From an uncultured Collinsella sp. (GTDB taxonomy: Bacteria > Actinomycetota > Coriobacteriia > Coriobacteriales > Coriobacteriaceae): DNA of 55,501 nt. Shown in pieces: positions 33,745 through 43,538 of this stretch. Under the pieces are notes generated by a model that made no database searches, had not been told where the DNA came from, and saw only the letters and a list, made by a program, of their open reading frames with translations. The stretch lies in assembly GCA_900542315.1 (NCBI GenBank), contig UQMV01000011.1, positions 1-55,501 on the forward strand, given 5' to 3'. Made by a program: the position numbers and the translations under genes. Every line of letters starts with the position of its first letter. Within the stretch, counting starts at the first letter, position 1.

Positions 33745-35520
33745 ATGGAGCAACTCATCGCCACCATCGAAAAAGGCCAGCCCTTTTTCAACGCGATCGC
33801 CCGCAACAAGTACCTCAAGGCGATCCGCGACGGCTTTATCTCCGTCATCCCCATCATCATCTTCTCGTCCATCTTCTGCCTGGTAGCCTCGGTCCCCAAC
33901 ATCTGGGGTTTCTACTGGCCTGATGACATCAACAACGCCCTGTGGAAGTGTTACAACTACTCCATGGGCATCCTGGCCATCGCCTGCGCCGCCACCACGG
34001 CCAAGCACTTCGCCGACGCGCAGAACCGCGACCTGCCCAAGAACAACCAGATCAACTTTATCTCGTGCATGTGCGCGGCCATCATCGGCTTCTTGCTCCT
34101 TTCGAGCGACACGATCGCCACGGACGCTGCCAGCGGCTTCAACACCACTTACCTTGGTTCCAAGGGCCTGCTGACCGCCTTCATCGCTGCGTTTGTGACC
34201 GGCATCATCTACAAGTTCTTTATCAAGCGCAACATCACCGTCAAGATGCCCGAGCAGGTTCCGCCCAACATCTCGCAGACCTTTAAGGACATCATCCCCT
34301 TCTCCGTCTGCATCACCGTCTTTTGGGTCTTTGACATCGTCTTCCGCGCTGCTTTTGGCTTCTGCTTTGCCCAGGGCGTCATCCAGGTGTTCCAGCCCCT
34401 GTTCACCGCTGCCGACGGCTACATCGGCCTCGCTGTGATCTACGGCGCCATGAGCCTGTTCTGGTTCGTCGGCGTCCACGGCCCCTCGATCGTCGAGCCC
34501 GCCATCGCCGCCGCCCTCGTTGCCAACATGACCGACAACCTGGCTGCGTTCCAGGCCGGTCAGCACGCTTCCGCTGTCCTGACCCAGGGTGCCCAGTACT
34601 TCGTCGTCTGCATGGGCGGCACCGGCGCCACGCTCGTCCTGGTCTTTATGTTCTGCTTCCTGGCCAAGTCTCAGGAGATGCGCGCCGTCGGTAAGGCTGC
34701 CATCGTCCCCGTCTGCTTTGCCGTCAACGAGCCGCTGCTGTTCGCCGCGCCCATCGTGCTCAACCCCGTCTTCTTTGTCCCGTTTGTCTTTGCCCCGATC
34801 GCCAACATCTGGATTCTCAAGGTCTTTATCGACTTCTTGGGCATGAACGGCTTTATGTACACCCTGCCTTGGACCGTCCCCGGCCCCATCGGCACCATCA
34901 TGGGTCTGGGTTTCCAGCCGCTCGCCTTTGTGATGCTCGCCCTTATCCTGGTCGTCGACTTTGCCCTGTACTACCCCTTCTTCCGTGCCTATGACGCACA
35001 GAAGTGCGCAGAGGAGGCCGAGATTTCCGACGAGGAGCTCGCCGCCAAGAACGCCGAGAAGGCCGCTAAGCTCAACGATGCCTTCCAGGGCAAGGCCGAC
35101 GCTAAGAGCGTTGCCGCCGGCGCTGCTGCCGAGGTCGTGAAGTCCGACTCCCCCGCCGCTTCTGCAGCACCCGCTGCCGAGGCAACGACCGCCAGCGACC
35201 TCAACGGCAAGCGCGTGCTCGTGCTCTGCCAGGGCGGCGGTACCTCGGGCCTGCTCGCCAACGCACTGGCCAAGGCTGCCAAGGAGCGCGGCATCAATCT
35301 TGAGACCGCTGCCGAGGCCTATGGCAACCACGTCGACATGCTCCCCGACTTTGACCTGGTCGTCCTGGCCCCGCAGGCCGCCAGCTACCTGGCCGACCTG
35401 CAGAAAGACTGCGAGCGCGTGGGCAACAAGTGCGTCGCCTGCCGCGGTAAGCAGTACATCGAGCTCTCCCAGAACGGCGATAAGTCTCTCGCCTTCGTCT
35501 CCGAGCAGCTTTCGAAGTAA
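33745..35520 (+). CDS. lacE: PTS lactose-family IICB permease, cassette 1
   Basis: 591 aa: IIC membrane domain (residues 1-420, about 10 segments, conserved GVHGPSIVEP and FAVNEPLLFAAP), Ala-rich linker (435-490), C-terminal IIB domain with the phosphocysteine in VLVLCQGGGTSGLLANAL near residue 497. Imports and phosphorylates a beta-galactoside such as lactose. Good plus-strand start at MEQLIATIEKG. Followed 66 bases later by lacG-1, with a hairpin between them. Exact sugar not determinable from sequence. Confidence 0.93.
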   Translation: MEQLIATIEKGQPFFNAIARNKYLKAIRDGFISVIPIIIFSSIFCLVASVPNIWGFYWPDDINNALWKCYNYSMGILAIACAATTAKHFADAQNRDLPKNNQINFISCMCAAIIGFLLLSSDTIATDAASGFNTTYLGSKGLLTAFIAAFVTGIIYKFFIKRNITVKMPEQVPPNISQTFKDIIPFSVCITVFWVFDIVFRAAFGFCFAQGVIQVFQPLFTAADGYIGLAVIYGAMSLFWFVGVHGPSIVEPAIAAALVANMTDNLAAFQAGQHASAVLTQGAQYFVVCMGGTGATLVLVFMFCFLAKSQEMRAVGKAAIVPVCFAVNEPLLFAAPIVLNPVFFVPFVFAPIANIWILKVFIDFLGMNGFMYTLPWTVPGPIGTIMGLGFQPLAFVMLALILVVDFALYYPFFRAYDAQKCAEEAEISDEELAAKNAEKAAKLNDAFQGKADAKSVAAGAAAEVVKSDSPAASAAPAAEATTASDLNGKRVLVLCQGGGTSGLLANALAKAAKERGINLETAAEAYGNHVDMLPDFDLVVLAPQAASYLADLQKDCERVGNKCVACRGKQYIELSQNGDKSLAFVSEQLSK

Positions 35521-35529
35521 GTAACGCTC

Positions 35530-35563
35530 AGGGCCAGCCGACCATCCAAGACCGGCTGGCCCT
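35530..35563 (+). other. intercistronic hairpin between IICB-1 and lacG-1
   Basis: AGGGCCAGCCG (35530-35540) with CGGCTGGCCCT (35553-35563), perfect 11 bp, followed by TCGATTT. Partial terminator or stabiliser, likely setting relative expression. Confidence 0.65.
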
Positions 35564-35586
35564 TCGATTTAGACGATTGGATCATC

Positions 35587-37026
35587 ATGTCCGTTAACCC
35601 TGCTAGCGTCACTAACCCGCCTGCGCAGTTTCCCGAGGGCTTTGTCTTTGGCGGCGCCACTGCTGCCTACCAGGTAGAGGGCGAGACCCGCACTCACGGT
35701 AAGGGCAAGGTTGCCTGGGACGACTTCCTGGAGGCCCAGGGGCGCTTTTCCCCCGATCCCGCTTCGGACTTCTACAACCAGTACCCCGTCGATCTGGAGC
35801 TGTGCGAGGAGTTCGGCATCAACGGCATTCGCCTCTCCATCGCCTGGAGCCGCATCTTCCCCAACGGCACCGGCGAAATCAACCCCGAGGGTGTGCAGTT
35901 CTATCACGATCTCTTCGCCGAGTGCCACAAGCACCACGTTGAGCCGTTTGTCACGCTGCATCACTTCGATACGCCGCTTCCCCTCTTTGAGAAGGGCGAC
36001 TTCCTCAACCGCGAGACCATCGACGCCTTTGTGGACTTTGCCACCTTCTGCTTTAAGGAGTACGCCGACCAGGTGACCTACTGGTTCACCTTTAACGAGA
36101 TTTGGGCCGACGCCTCCAACACCTACATCGAGGGCACCTTCCCCGGTGGCGTCAAGGCGCATCTGGCCGAGGCCTTCCAGTGCGAGCACAACATGATGCT
36201 CGCCCACGCCAGGGCAGTACTAGCCTTCCATAACGGCGGTTTTAAGGGCAAAATCGGCGTCATTCAGTCGTTGGAGTTCAAGTATCCGCTCAACGAGAAC
36301 GACCCCGCCGACATCAAGGCCGCCAACAACGAGCACGTGCTGCAAAACCAGTTCTTGCTCGACGCCACCTTCCGCGGCGACTACGCGCCCGACACCCTCG
36401 AGTGCGCCAACCGCCTGGCTGCCGTCTCGGGTGGCACCATCGAGATCCTAGACGAGGATCTGGAAATCATGCGCGAGGCCGCGCTCTACAACGACTACCT
36501 GGGCGTTAACAACTACCAGTGCCGTTTTTTGAAGGCTTACGATGGCGAGAACGACCTGCACCACAACGGTACGGGCGAGAAGGGCACCGGCCGCTGGCGC
36601 GTTAAGGGCATTGGCGAGCACGTGAACAAGCCTGGCATCCCCACCACCGACTGGGACTGGATCATCTATCCCGAGGGTCTGTTCGATCTGCTCGTCTACA
36701 TTAAGCAGCGCTACCCCAACTACAAGCAGATCTTCATTACCGAGAACGGCATGGGCTACAAGGACCCCTACAAAGACGGCTTTGTGGACGACCAGCCGCG
36801 CATCGACTACATCGAGCAGCACCTGCGCTGGCTGCTCAAGGCCATGGAAGCGGGCGTCAACGTGGGCGGCTACTTCCTGTGGAGCCTGCAGGACCAGTTC
36901 TCCTGGACCAACGGATACAACAAGCGCTATGGCTTCTTCTACGTTGACTTTGAGACCCAGAAGCGCACACCCAAGGCAAGCGCATACTGGTACAAGCATG
37001 TAGCCGAGACCCGTCGTCTGGACTAG
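35587..37026 (+). CDS. lacG: 6-phospho-beta-galactosidase, GH1, cassette 1
   Basis: 479 aa. GH1 TIM barrel: FGGATAAYQVEG at the N-terminus, acid/base Glu in WFTFNEI near residue 170, nucleophile Glu in ITENGMG near 385, and the 6-phosphate pocket FSWTNGYNKRYG near 445, with the Ser, Lys and Tyr used by LacG. The Trp after that Ser is typical of 6-phospho-beta-galactosidases rather than -glucosidases. Hydrolyses PTS-imported lactose-6-phosphate to galactose-6-phosphate and glucose. Second gene of cassette 1, followed by a terminator and hairpin array I. Confidence 0.94.
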   Translation: MSVNPASVTNPPAQFPEGFVFGGATAAYQVEGETRTHGKGKVAWDDFLEAQGRFSPDPASDFYNQYPVDLELCEEFGINGIRLSIAWSRIFPNGTGEINPEGVQFYHDLFAECHKHHVEPFVTLHHFDTPLPLFEKGDFLNRETIDAFVDFATFCFKEYADQVTYWFTFNEIWADASNTYIEGTFPGGVKAHLAEAFQCEHNMMLAHARAVLAFHNGGFKGKIGVIQSLEFKYPLNENDPADIKAANNEHVLQNQFLLDATFRGDYAPDTLECANRLAAVSGGTIEILDEDLEIMREAALYNDYLGVNNYQCRFLKAYDGENDLHHNGTGEKGTGRWRVKGIGEHVNKPGIPTTDWDWIIYPEGLFDLLVYIKQRYPNYKQIFITENGMGYKDPYKDGFVDDQPRIDYIEQHLRWLLKAMEAGVNVGGYFLWSLQDQFSWTNGYNKRYGFFYVDFETQKRTPKASAYWYKHVAETRRLD

Positions 37027-37071
37027 TAACTGGCGGGGTTGCCCGCTCACATAACCTGTCCCCATTTCTCA

Positions 37072-37115
37072 GCCGGGGGCGGCACGTCACACGGCGCGCC
37101 GCCCCCGGCCTTTTT
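37072..37115 (+). terminator. lacG-1 terminator
   Basis: 12-bp G+C stem (37072-37083 with 37098-37109) followed by CTTTTT. Confidence 0.92.
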
Positions 37116-37131
37116 GTGCAGGTCGGAAGCC

Positions 37132-37277
37132 GTTTGTCTCGATCTGTAACATCTAGCCGAGTTTTTTGGTCCCAGCTGCTACAGATTGAGACGAACAGGA
37201 TTGCTCTTTCCGAAGAATCTAAATCTGTAACACGTAGCCCGCTTTTGACCGTCTACCTGTTACAGATCGAGACAAAC
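37132..37277 (+). repeat. hairpin array I (two units)
   Basis: Units at 37132-37196 and 37218-37277. Each is an inverted repeat around ATCTGTAACA / TGTTACAGAT with a T-rich loop. Loop types are A (CCGAGTTTTTTGGTCCC) then B (CCGCTTTTGACCG-like). Lies between the lacG-1 terminator and the convergent cassette 2 LacI gene. The second unit ends 11 bases before that gene's stop. Confidence 0.85.
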
Positions 37278-37287
37278 GGAGTAGAAC

Positions 37288-38316
37288 CTAACCCCGTATG
37301 TCCCTAACAGTCGAGCGTTCGACCAGCGTACTCGGCACATGAATCGCCTCGATAGACGAGTTCTCTCCAATCGCCGCCTCAAACGCAAGCTTACCGACAC
37401 CGCGCAAATCAAATCGCAGCGTCGTCAACCGATTGTGAGGAACAAGTCCCTCGAGTGCGTCGTCGATACCAACCACGCTCACGTCGTCGGGCACGGACAG
37501 GCCCGCGTTCTCGAGCGCGGCGATAACGCCCAGCGCCATCTGGTCATTTGCCGCAAGCACGGCAGTCGGCGCCTGCGACCCGCCGGCAAGCACCTCGGCC
37601 GCAATCCGCTCGCCCATGGCGTACCCACTGTCCGCACTCCAATCGCCACGCAGCATCGGAGCGGCATCGACATGAGCACGACCCAGCGTATCGCGCCAAC
37701 CGGCCTCACGAAAACGCGAGGAAATCGAGTTTTCCGGACCCGCCACAAACCGCATATTCGAGTGGCCATGTTCCAGCAGATAATTGGTCAACAGCTCGCA
37801 CGAACCATACTGGTCGGAGTCGATCGTCGTGCAGCGCGGATGCGCATACATGGACAGGATGACCGTTCGCACTCCCGGCTGGGGAACAAACTCCTCAAAA
37901 TCGGGAGCCATGCGGTTCATGTTGAGAATCATGCCGTCGACGGGTCGCTCGACCATGCGGCGCGAGGCATCAGCAAGTGCATAGGGCTTGTCGCCGCCCA
38001 TCTCGATCATAGTGACGGCAAAATCGTGCTCGCGCGCCGCTTGCATGATACCCTCGAGCGTCGCCAGGTTACCGACACGTGTGATGTTGTACATGCACAG
38101 GCCAATAGAACGATACGACCCGCCGCGCAACGCCGTTCCAGCAAAATTGGGACGAAAGCCCAGCTCTTCCATGGCGGCCAGCACACGCTTGCGCGTCTTT
38201 TCCGTCACGTTGGGCATACCGTTGACCACGCGAGACACAGTCTGGCGGCTCACGCCAGCGAGCGCCGCAACCTCTGCCGCGCTCGCCGAACGACCATTCC
38301 TTGTCTGCTGAGCCAT
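37288..38316 (-). CDS. LacI-family regulator, cassette 2
   Basis: 342 aa from MAQQTRNGR; the ribosome site is unclear and a GTG nine bases upstream is an alternative. Helix-turn-helix ASAAEVAALAGVSRQTVSRV, hinge, sensor domain. Divergent from the GH1 and IICB genes of cassette 2. A TGATAACGTGCTCA site lies just upstream of it (38378-38391), and two more sites precede the GH1 gene, suggesting repression of both directions. Confidence 0.87.
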   Translation of the reverse strand: MAQQTRNGRSASAAEVAALAGVSRQTVSRVVNGMPNVTEKTRKRVLAAMEELGFRPNFAGTALRGGSYRSIGLCMYNITRVGNLATLEGIMQAAREHDFAVTMIEMGGDKPYALADASRRMVERPVDGMILNMNRMAPDFEEFVPQPGVRTVILSMYAHPRCTTIDSDQYGSCELLTNYLLEHGHSNMRFVAGPENSISSRFREAGWRDTLGRAHVDAAPMLRGDWSADSGYAMGERIAAEVLAGGSQAPTAVLAANDQMALGVIAALENAGLSVPDDVSVVGIDDALEGLVPHNRLTTLRFDLRGVGKLAFEAAIGENSSIEAIHVPSTLVERSTVRDIRG

Positions 38317-38666
38317 GCCTTCCACGCCAACCTGCTTCCCAACTATTCCCCGCGCCCATGGCGCATCGTACATACATTGATAACGTGCTCATGATACCCG
38401 AGCCATATACCACAACATGAAAACTTCTGTCAATCAAAACCGCTTACCGAACAAATACAACCGTTCGCGGCTGTTTGAAGTTGTTTTGTTTCTATACATC
38501 CCAGCCGGATGTTAACGTGCTCATTGTTAAATGTTCACGTGCTCATTTTGGTTCTAATCATTTTAAGATAGTGTTTATCGGGCTTTTTCACCGCTGAACG
38601 CTAACCAGGGAGCCTCCTGAGCGCAAACGCACAATATCGAACAGCGAGACGAGAGGGTGTATGCAT
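38317..38666. promoter_or_regulatory. cassette 2 control region
   Basis: LacI-type sites TGATAACGTGCTCA (38378-38391), TGTTAACGTGCTCA (38510-38523) and TGTTCACGTGCTCA (38532-38545). CCGTTCAC-type sites lie at 38439-38449 (AACCGCTTACCG-like) and 38460-38470 (ACCGTTCGCGG). No gene. Confidence 0.78.
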
Positions 38667-40109
38667 ATGTCTTTGCTAAACCGCGTACAGCAGCTGCCGA
38701 AGGGCTTTGTTTGGGGCGCCGCAACCGCCGCGTACCAAACGGAAGGTTCCACGAAGGTGGCAGGCAAGGGTAAGACCATGTGGGACGATTACCTTGTCGC
38801 CCAGGGTCGCTTTTTGCCCGACCCGGCCAGTGATTTCTACAACCGCTACGAGGAGGATATCCGCCTTTCTGCCGAGCATGGACTCAACGCCATCCGTGTG
38901 TCCATCGCCTGGACCCGCATCTTCCCTAACGGCGACGATGCCGAGCCCCTCGCCGAGGGCGTTAAGCACTACCACGAGTTGTTCGCCTGCTGCAAAAAGT
39001 ATGGCGTCGAGCCCTATGTGTCCCTGCATCACTTTGACTCCCCCGCCGCCCTGTTCAACCAGGGCGACTGGCTCAACCGCAAGACCGTCGACGCCTATGT
39101 GCGCTATGCCGAGTTCTGCTTCCGTGAGTTCCGCGAGGTCAAGAATTGGTTCACCATCAACGAGCTCATCAGCCTCTCGCACTCCCAATACATCCAAGGC
39201 AACTTCCCGCCCAACCATCACTTTGATGTGACGAGCGGCATCCAGAGCCAGCACAACGAGCTCGTTGCCCACGCCCGCGCCGTCAACCTGTATAAGGATC
39301 TGGACGAGACCGAGCACCTGGGCGGCCGCATTGGCATGGTCAACGTCCTGACGCCGGCATATCCCGCCACCGACTCGCCCGCCGACCAGCACGCCGCCGA
39401 CCTGTACAACGCCTTCTACACCGACTTCATCATGGACGGCGCCTTCCTGGGTCACTACTCCGCGCACACCCTCTCACTCATCAACGAGATTCTGCGCGCC
39501 AACAACGCCACACTTACGGTTGAGGACGGCGACATGGAGGAGCTCGCCAAGGCGGCGCCCCGCAACGATATGTTCGGCCTCAACTACTATCAGTCGACGT
39601 TTATCGCCGCCTACGATGGCGAGTCCACCAACAGCTTTAACGGCACCGGTGACAAGGGCACCTCGTGCTTTAAGTTTAAGGGCGTCGGGCAGCAGGTCGA
39701 TATGCCGGGTATCCCCACCACCGACTGGGATTGGCTCATCTACCCGCAAGGCCTCTACGACACGCTCAAGCACATCAGCGCCACCTATCCCAACCTCCCC
39801 GTCATCTATATCACCGAAAACGGCCTGGGCCACAAGGACCCCGAGCCCGACGCAAACGGCATCGTCGCCGATCCCGAGCGCATCGACTTTGTCGACCAGC
39901 ACATGGAGAAGGTGCTCCAGGCGCGCGCCGAGGGCGTCGACGTCCAGGGCTACTTTATCTGGAGCCTGCAGGACCAGTTCTCGTGGGCCAATGGCTATGA
40001 CAAGCGCTACGGCCTGTTCTACATCGACTTCGACACGCAAAAACGCTACATCAAGCAGTCGGCACTCTGGTACAAGGAGCTCGCCGACACTATGGCGGAC
40101 GCGCAGTAG
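38667..40109 (+). CDS. 6-phospho-beta-galactosidase-like GH1, cassette 2
   Basis: 480 aa. GH1 with WGAATAAYQTEG, acid/base Glu in WFTINELI near residue 165, nucleophile Glu in ITENGLG near 385, phosphate pocket FSWANGYDKRYG. The phosphate-binding Ser, Lys and Tyr and the Trp typical of LacG are kept. Less similar to LacG-1 and LacG-2 than these are to each other, so a different beta-galactoside may be preferred. ATG at 38667 has GAGAGGG nine bases upstream; the ATG six bases earlier is too close to it. Precedes IICB-2, the reverse of the order in cassettes 1 and 3. Confidence 0.9.
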   Translation: MSLLNRVQQLPKGFVWGAATAAYQTEGSTKVAGKGKTMWDDYLVAQGRFLPDPASDFYNRYEEDIRLSAEHGLNAIRVSIAWTRIFPNGDDAEPLAEGVKHYHELFACCKKYGVEPYVSLHHFDSPAALFNQGDWLNRKTVDAYVRYAEFCFREFREVKNWFTINELISLSHSQYIQGNFPPNHHFDVTSGIQSQHNELVAHARAVNLYKDLDETEHLGGRIGMVNVLTPAYPATDSPADQHAADLYNAFYTDFIMDGAFLGHYSAHTLSLINEILRANNATLTVEDGDMEELAKAAPRNDMFGLNYYQSTFIAAYDGESTNSFNGTGDKGTSCFKFKGVGQQVDMPGIPTTDWDWLIYPQGLYDTLKHISATYPNLPVIYITENGLGHKDPEPDANGIVADPERIDFVDQHMEKVLQARAEGVDVQGYFIWSLQDQFSWANGYDKRYGLFYIDFDTQKRYIKQSALWYKELADTMADAQ

Positions 40110-40136
40110 CGCATCGCCTCGCTTTCCCCCGAGAAA

Positions 40137-40171
40137 GGAGCGGCCCTATGCGATACAAACCCAGCCGCTCC
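40137..40171 (+). other. intercistronic hairpin, cassette 2
   Basis: GGAGCGGC (40137-40144) pairs with GCCGCTCC (40164-40171) in the 172-base gap between the GH1 gene and IICB-2. No T run follows. Confidence 0.5.
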
Positions 40172-40281
40172 CCTCTCTCTGGGACCGACCCCGCCTGCAC
40201 CCGGGCTTTTAGCAAGCGGGAGACCATATAGGTTTTCAACGTCCATGCCATTAAGATTTCATGCAAAGAGGAGCGTGAACT

Positions 40282-42042
40282 ATGGAATCGATCGTTAAGT
40301 TCTTGGAGAAAGGTCAGCCGTACTTCGACAAGGTCTCTAAGAACATCTACCTTCAGGCCATTAAAGACGGCTTTTTGGCAGCAATGCCCATCATCCTGTC
40401 TTCTTCTGTCTTCCTGCTTATTTCGACCCTGCCGGGCGTTGTCGCCACGGTCGGCGGCTTTACGCTGCCCGACTGGTGGAACGTCGACGTCGTGAACTTC
40501 TGCAACAAGGTTTACAACTTCACGATGGGCGTCGTGGGCATCATGGTCGCCGGCACCACCGCAAGCGCGCTGACCGGCTCCAAGAACCGCCGCATGCCTG
40601 CCGGCAAGGCCATCAACGCCACGAGCACCATGGTCGCCGCCATGTGCGCTATGCTCATCTTGGCCGTTACCCAGACGAGTGCCAAGATCGACGGCGCCGA
40701 TGTCTCGGTGTTCTTTACCGACAACATGGGCACCAAGGGCCTGCTGAGCTCCTTTGTCGCCGCATTTGCCACGGTCAACATCTATGCCTTCTGCATTAAG
40801 CGCGACATCACCATCAAGCTGCCCAAAGAAGTCCCCGGCGCCATCGCCCAGAACTTCCGCGACATCTTCGCCTTCAGCTTCTCCATCCTGTTTGTCGCCG
40901 TCATCGACGTTATCTGCCGCACCTGCTTGGCCGTCCCGTTTGCCAACGTCATCTCCACGCTGGTGAGCCCGCTGTTCGCCGCCGCCGATTCCTACGCCGG
41001 CCTCGCCCTCATCTGGTTCATGATCCCGCTGTTCTGGTTCATGGGCATCCACGGCCCCTCGGTCGTTAAGCCTGCCCTCAACGCTGCGCTGTTTGGCAAC
41101 ATCACCACCAACCTCGCCACGCTGCAGGCCGGCGGTCACCCCGCCCTCGCCCTGACCGAGAACTTCGGTAACTACATCGGCGAACTCGGCGGCACCGGCG
41201 CCACGTTCATTGTCCCGATCATCTTCCTGCTCTTTATGCGCTCCAAGCAGCTCAAGGCCGTCGGCAAAGCCTCTGTCGTACCCGTGATGTTCGCCGTCAA
41301 CGAGCCGCTGCTGTTCGCCGCGCCCATCATCCTCAACCCGTACTTCCTGATCCCGTTCCTGTTTGCCCCCGTGGCCAACGTCCTCATTGGTAAGTTCTTC
41401 ATCGACTTTTTGGGCATGAACGGCTTTATCTATGCCATGCCGTGGGCACTCCCCGGACCGATCGGCACCTTCATCGACACCAACTTCCAGCCGATTTCTC
41501 TGGTCCTGGTTGTCGTCCTGCTGGTCGTTGACTTCTTGATCTACTACCCGTTCTGCAAGGCCTACGACAACGTCCTGTGCAAGCAGGAGGCCGAGACTCT
41601 GGCCGAAGAAGAGGCCGAGGAGACCAAGGCCGTCAAGACCGCTGCCGCCCCCGCCGTTGAGGCTCCCGTTGTCGAGACCGCTTCTGCCACTGAGGCCTCC
41701 GCAGCTCCGTCCGCCCTTAAGGGCAAGGATCTGAGGGTTCTGGTTCTGTGCGCTGGCGCCGGCACCTCTGCACTGCTCGCCAACGCGCTTAAGGAAGGCG
41801 CCGACGAGCTGGGCATCGACATTACCGCCAACGCCGGTGCCTACGGCAGCCACTACGCCATCATGGACCAGTACAACGTCATCGTCCTGGCTCCGCAGGT
41901 TCGCACCTATTACAACGAGATGAAGGCCGACACCGACCGCCTGGGCATCACGCTGCTGTCGCCCAAGGGCAAACAGTACATCGACCTCACTAAGGATCCC
42001 AAGGGTGCCGTCGCCTGGATCGAGGAAAACCTCGAGGCATAA
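40282..42042 (+). CDS. PTS lactose-family IICB permease, cassette 2
   Basis: 586 aa: IIC domain (1-420), conserved MGIHGPSVVKP and FAVNEPLLFAAP, Ala/Glu-rich linker, IIB domain with phosphocysteine in VLVLCAGAGTSALLANAL near residue 493. Imports and phosphorylates a beta-glycoside at the membrane. GAGGAG eight bases before the ATG. Followed by a strong terminator and array II. Needs a IIA partner, presumably LacF at 31830. Confidence 0.92.
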   Translation: MESIVKFLEKGQPYFDKVSKNIYLQAIKDGFLAAMPIILSSSVFLLISTLPGVVATVGGFTLPDWWNVDVVNFCNKVYNFTMGVVGIMVAGTTASALTGSKNRRMPAGKAINATSTMVAAMCAMLILAVTQTSAKIDGADVSVFFTDNMGTKGLLSSFVAAFATVNIYAFCIKRDITIKLPKEVPGAIAQNFRDIFAFSFSILFVAVIDVICRTCLAVPFANVISTLVSPLFAAADSYAGLALIWFMIPLFWFMGIHGPSVVKPALNAALFGNITTNLATLQAGGHPALALTENFGNYIGELGGTGATFIVPIIFLLFMRSKQLKAVGKASVVPVMFAVNEPLLFAAPIILNPYFLIPFLFAPVANVLIGKFFIDFLGMNGFIYAMPWALPGPIGTFIDTNFQPISLVLVVVLLVVDFLIYYPFCKAYDNVLCKQEAETLAEEEAEETKAVKTAAAPAVEAPVVETASATEASAAPSALKGKDLRVLVLCAGAGTSALLANALKEGADELGIDITANAGAYGSHYAIMDQYNVIVLAPQVRTYYNEMKADTDRLGITLLSPKGKQYIDLTKDPKGAVAWIEENLEA

Positions 42043-42074
42043 TACGCTGACGCCACCTGCCGCTCGCAGAAAAT

Positions 42075-42116
42075 AATGGCCCGCGCATCGATGTGTGATG
42101 CGCGGGCCATTTTGTT
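42075..42116 (+). terminator. IICB-2 terminator
   Basis: 15-bp stem (42075-42089 with 42097-42111) followed by TTGTTT. Confidence 0.9.
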
Positions 42117-42136
42117 TAGACCGCACCCGTCCTCCT

Positions 42137-42441
42137 GTTCATCTCGATCTGTAACATCTATCCGAGTTTTTCGGTCCCAGCTGTTACAGATCGAGATGAA
42201 CGCACAGGCCAAGCCGAAAATCTCAATCTGTAACATGTAGACCGCTTTTGACCGCTTAGATGTTACAGATCGAGACAAACAGATGGGCAAATCCAATCAA
42301 TCTAGATCTGTAACATCTGGCTGGTCATTTCACCCCTAACTGTTACAGATCGAGACAAACGGAATAAGCCGGGCCGAATTGTCTAAATCTGTAACATCTA
42401 GCCGAGTTTTTGGGCCCTACCTGTTACAGATTTAGATGAAC
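42137..42441 (+). repeat. hairpin array II (four units)
   Basis: Units at 42137-42201, 42221-42280, 42301-42360 and 42382-42441, period 79-81 bases, all in the same orientation. Loop order A, B, C, A. The first unit has GTTCATCTCG paired with CGAGATGAAC where most others have GTCTCG and CGAGAC, and the fourth has TCTAAATC paired with GATTTAGA: both arms change together. The last unit ends 13 bases before the stop of the cassette 3 LacI gene. Confidence 0.88.
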
Positions 42442-42454
42442 AGGCCGAGCACGC

Positions 42455-43465
42455 CTACGCCCGCAGATCCCGCACGCTCGCGCGCTCGACCAACACGCCC
42501 GAGACGAGCGTACGGCTTCTGGAGCTCGGGGCTTCCAGACCTGCGACGACCTCGTTAAGCGCACGGATGCCCAGCTCGCGGTGGCGAAACTTCACCGACG
42601 TCAGAATCGAGTTGGGAATCGTCTTGTAGAGCTCATCGTCGAAGCCGATCACTGACACGTCGTCGGGCACGCTGAGCCCTTTGTCACGTAGGGCCATCAT
42701 CACGCCGTTTGCCATGCAGTCGTTAGCAGCGAGGACCGCCGTACAATCGGGTTTATCGGCAAGCACAAGGCCCGCGGCATAGCCACTATCCGCATTCCAA
42801 TCGCCTTGCAGAGGCTCGGGCGGCTCAATACCACGTGCCTCGAGTGCCGCACGCCAACCTTTCATACGGCACTGGCTCGACAGCGACTCTTTCTTACCAG
42901 AGACGAAGTACACGTTCTTGTGACCATGATCCAAGAAGTACTCGCACGCCATGCGCGCACCACCCTCTTGATCGTCACTGACGGTAGAGCAGGTAGGATG
43001 CTCCATCGGTGTGATAATCACCGTCTTGAGGTCTTTCGGCGCCTCAAAGGTATCAAAGTCATCGACCATCTGACGCAGGTTGAAGATCATGCCATCAACA
43101 GGCAGCTGCGACATCCTGCGCGCCGCATCGGCAAGGGTCATCTTCTCCCCTGCGCGCTTCTTAATCATCGTGAGCGCAAAGCCGCGTTCCTCGGCGGCAT
43201 CGGCGATACCGTCAATCATGTCCACGGCACCGCCTGACAAGTGAAACAGCACCACGCCGATGCACCCGTAGCGTCCCAACTTGAGCGAGCGTGCGGCAAA
43301 GTTGGTGCGGAATCCAAGCGCCTCCATGGCGGCATGGACTTTATCGCGCGTCGACTCGCGTACGCTATCGGGTTCGTTGATCACACGAGACACCGTCTTA
43401 AGGGAGACACCTGCGGCAACAGCCACATCGTTCATTGAGACGTTTTTCTTGTCCAACGTTGCCAC
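42455..43465 (-). CDS. LacI-family regulator, cassette 3
   Basis: 336 aa. Start taken as GTG (MATLDKKNVSMNDVAVAAGV), because GGGAG lies six bases before it and the product then begins like other LacI proteins; in-frame ATGs upstream lack a ribosome site. Helix-turn-helix SMNDVAVAAGVSLKTVSRVI, then sensor domain. Divergent from IICB-3 and lacG-2. A perfect palindrome TGACAACGTTGTCA (43621-43634) is the probable operator. Confidence 0.87.
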   Translation of the reverse strand: MATLDKKNVSMNDVAVAAGVSLKTVSRVINEPDSVRESTRDKVHAAMEALGFRTNFAARSLKLGRYGCIGVVLFHLSGGAVDMIDGIADAAEERGFALTMIKKRAGEKMTLADAARRMSQLPVDGMIFNLRQMVDDFDTFEAPKDLKTVIITPMEHPTCSTVSDDQEGGARMACEYFLDHGHKNVYFVSGKKESLSSQCRMKGWRAALEARGIEPPEPLQGDWNADSGYAAGLVLADKPDCTAVLAANDCMANGVMMALRDKGLSVPDDVSVIGFDDELYKTIPNSILTSVKFRHRELGIRALNEVVAGLEAPSSRSRTLVSGVLVERASVRDLRA

Positions 43466-43538
43466 TATTTCTCCCATCGGCTTCATGTCGCATGCTTTCT
43501 GCGTTCTAGCATACACTACCTGCTCAATTTTCAAATCA

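Noticed and set aside
38661..38666. ATG at 38661 as the start of the cassette 2 GH1 gene
   Set aside because: Only three bases separate it from the ribosome site; the ATG at 38667 has normal spacing.
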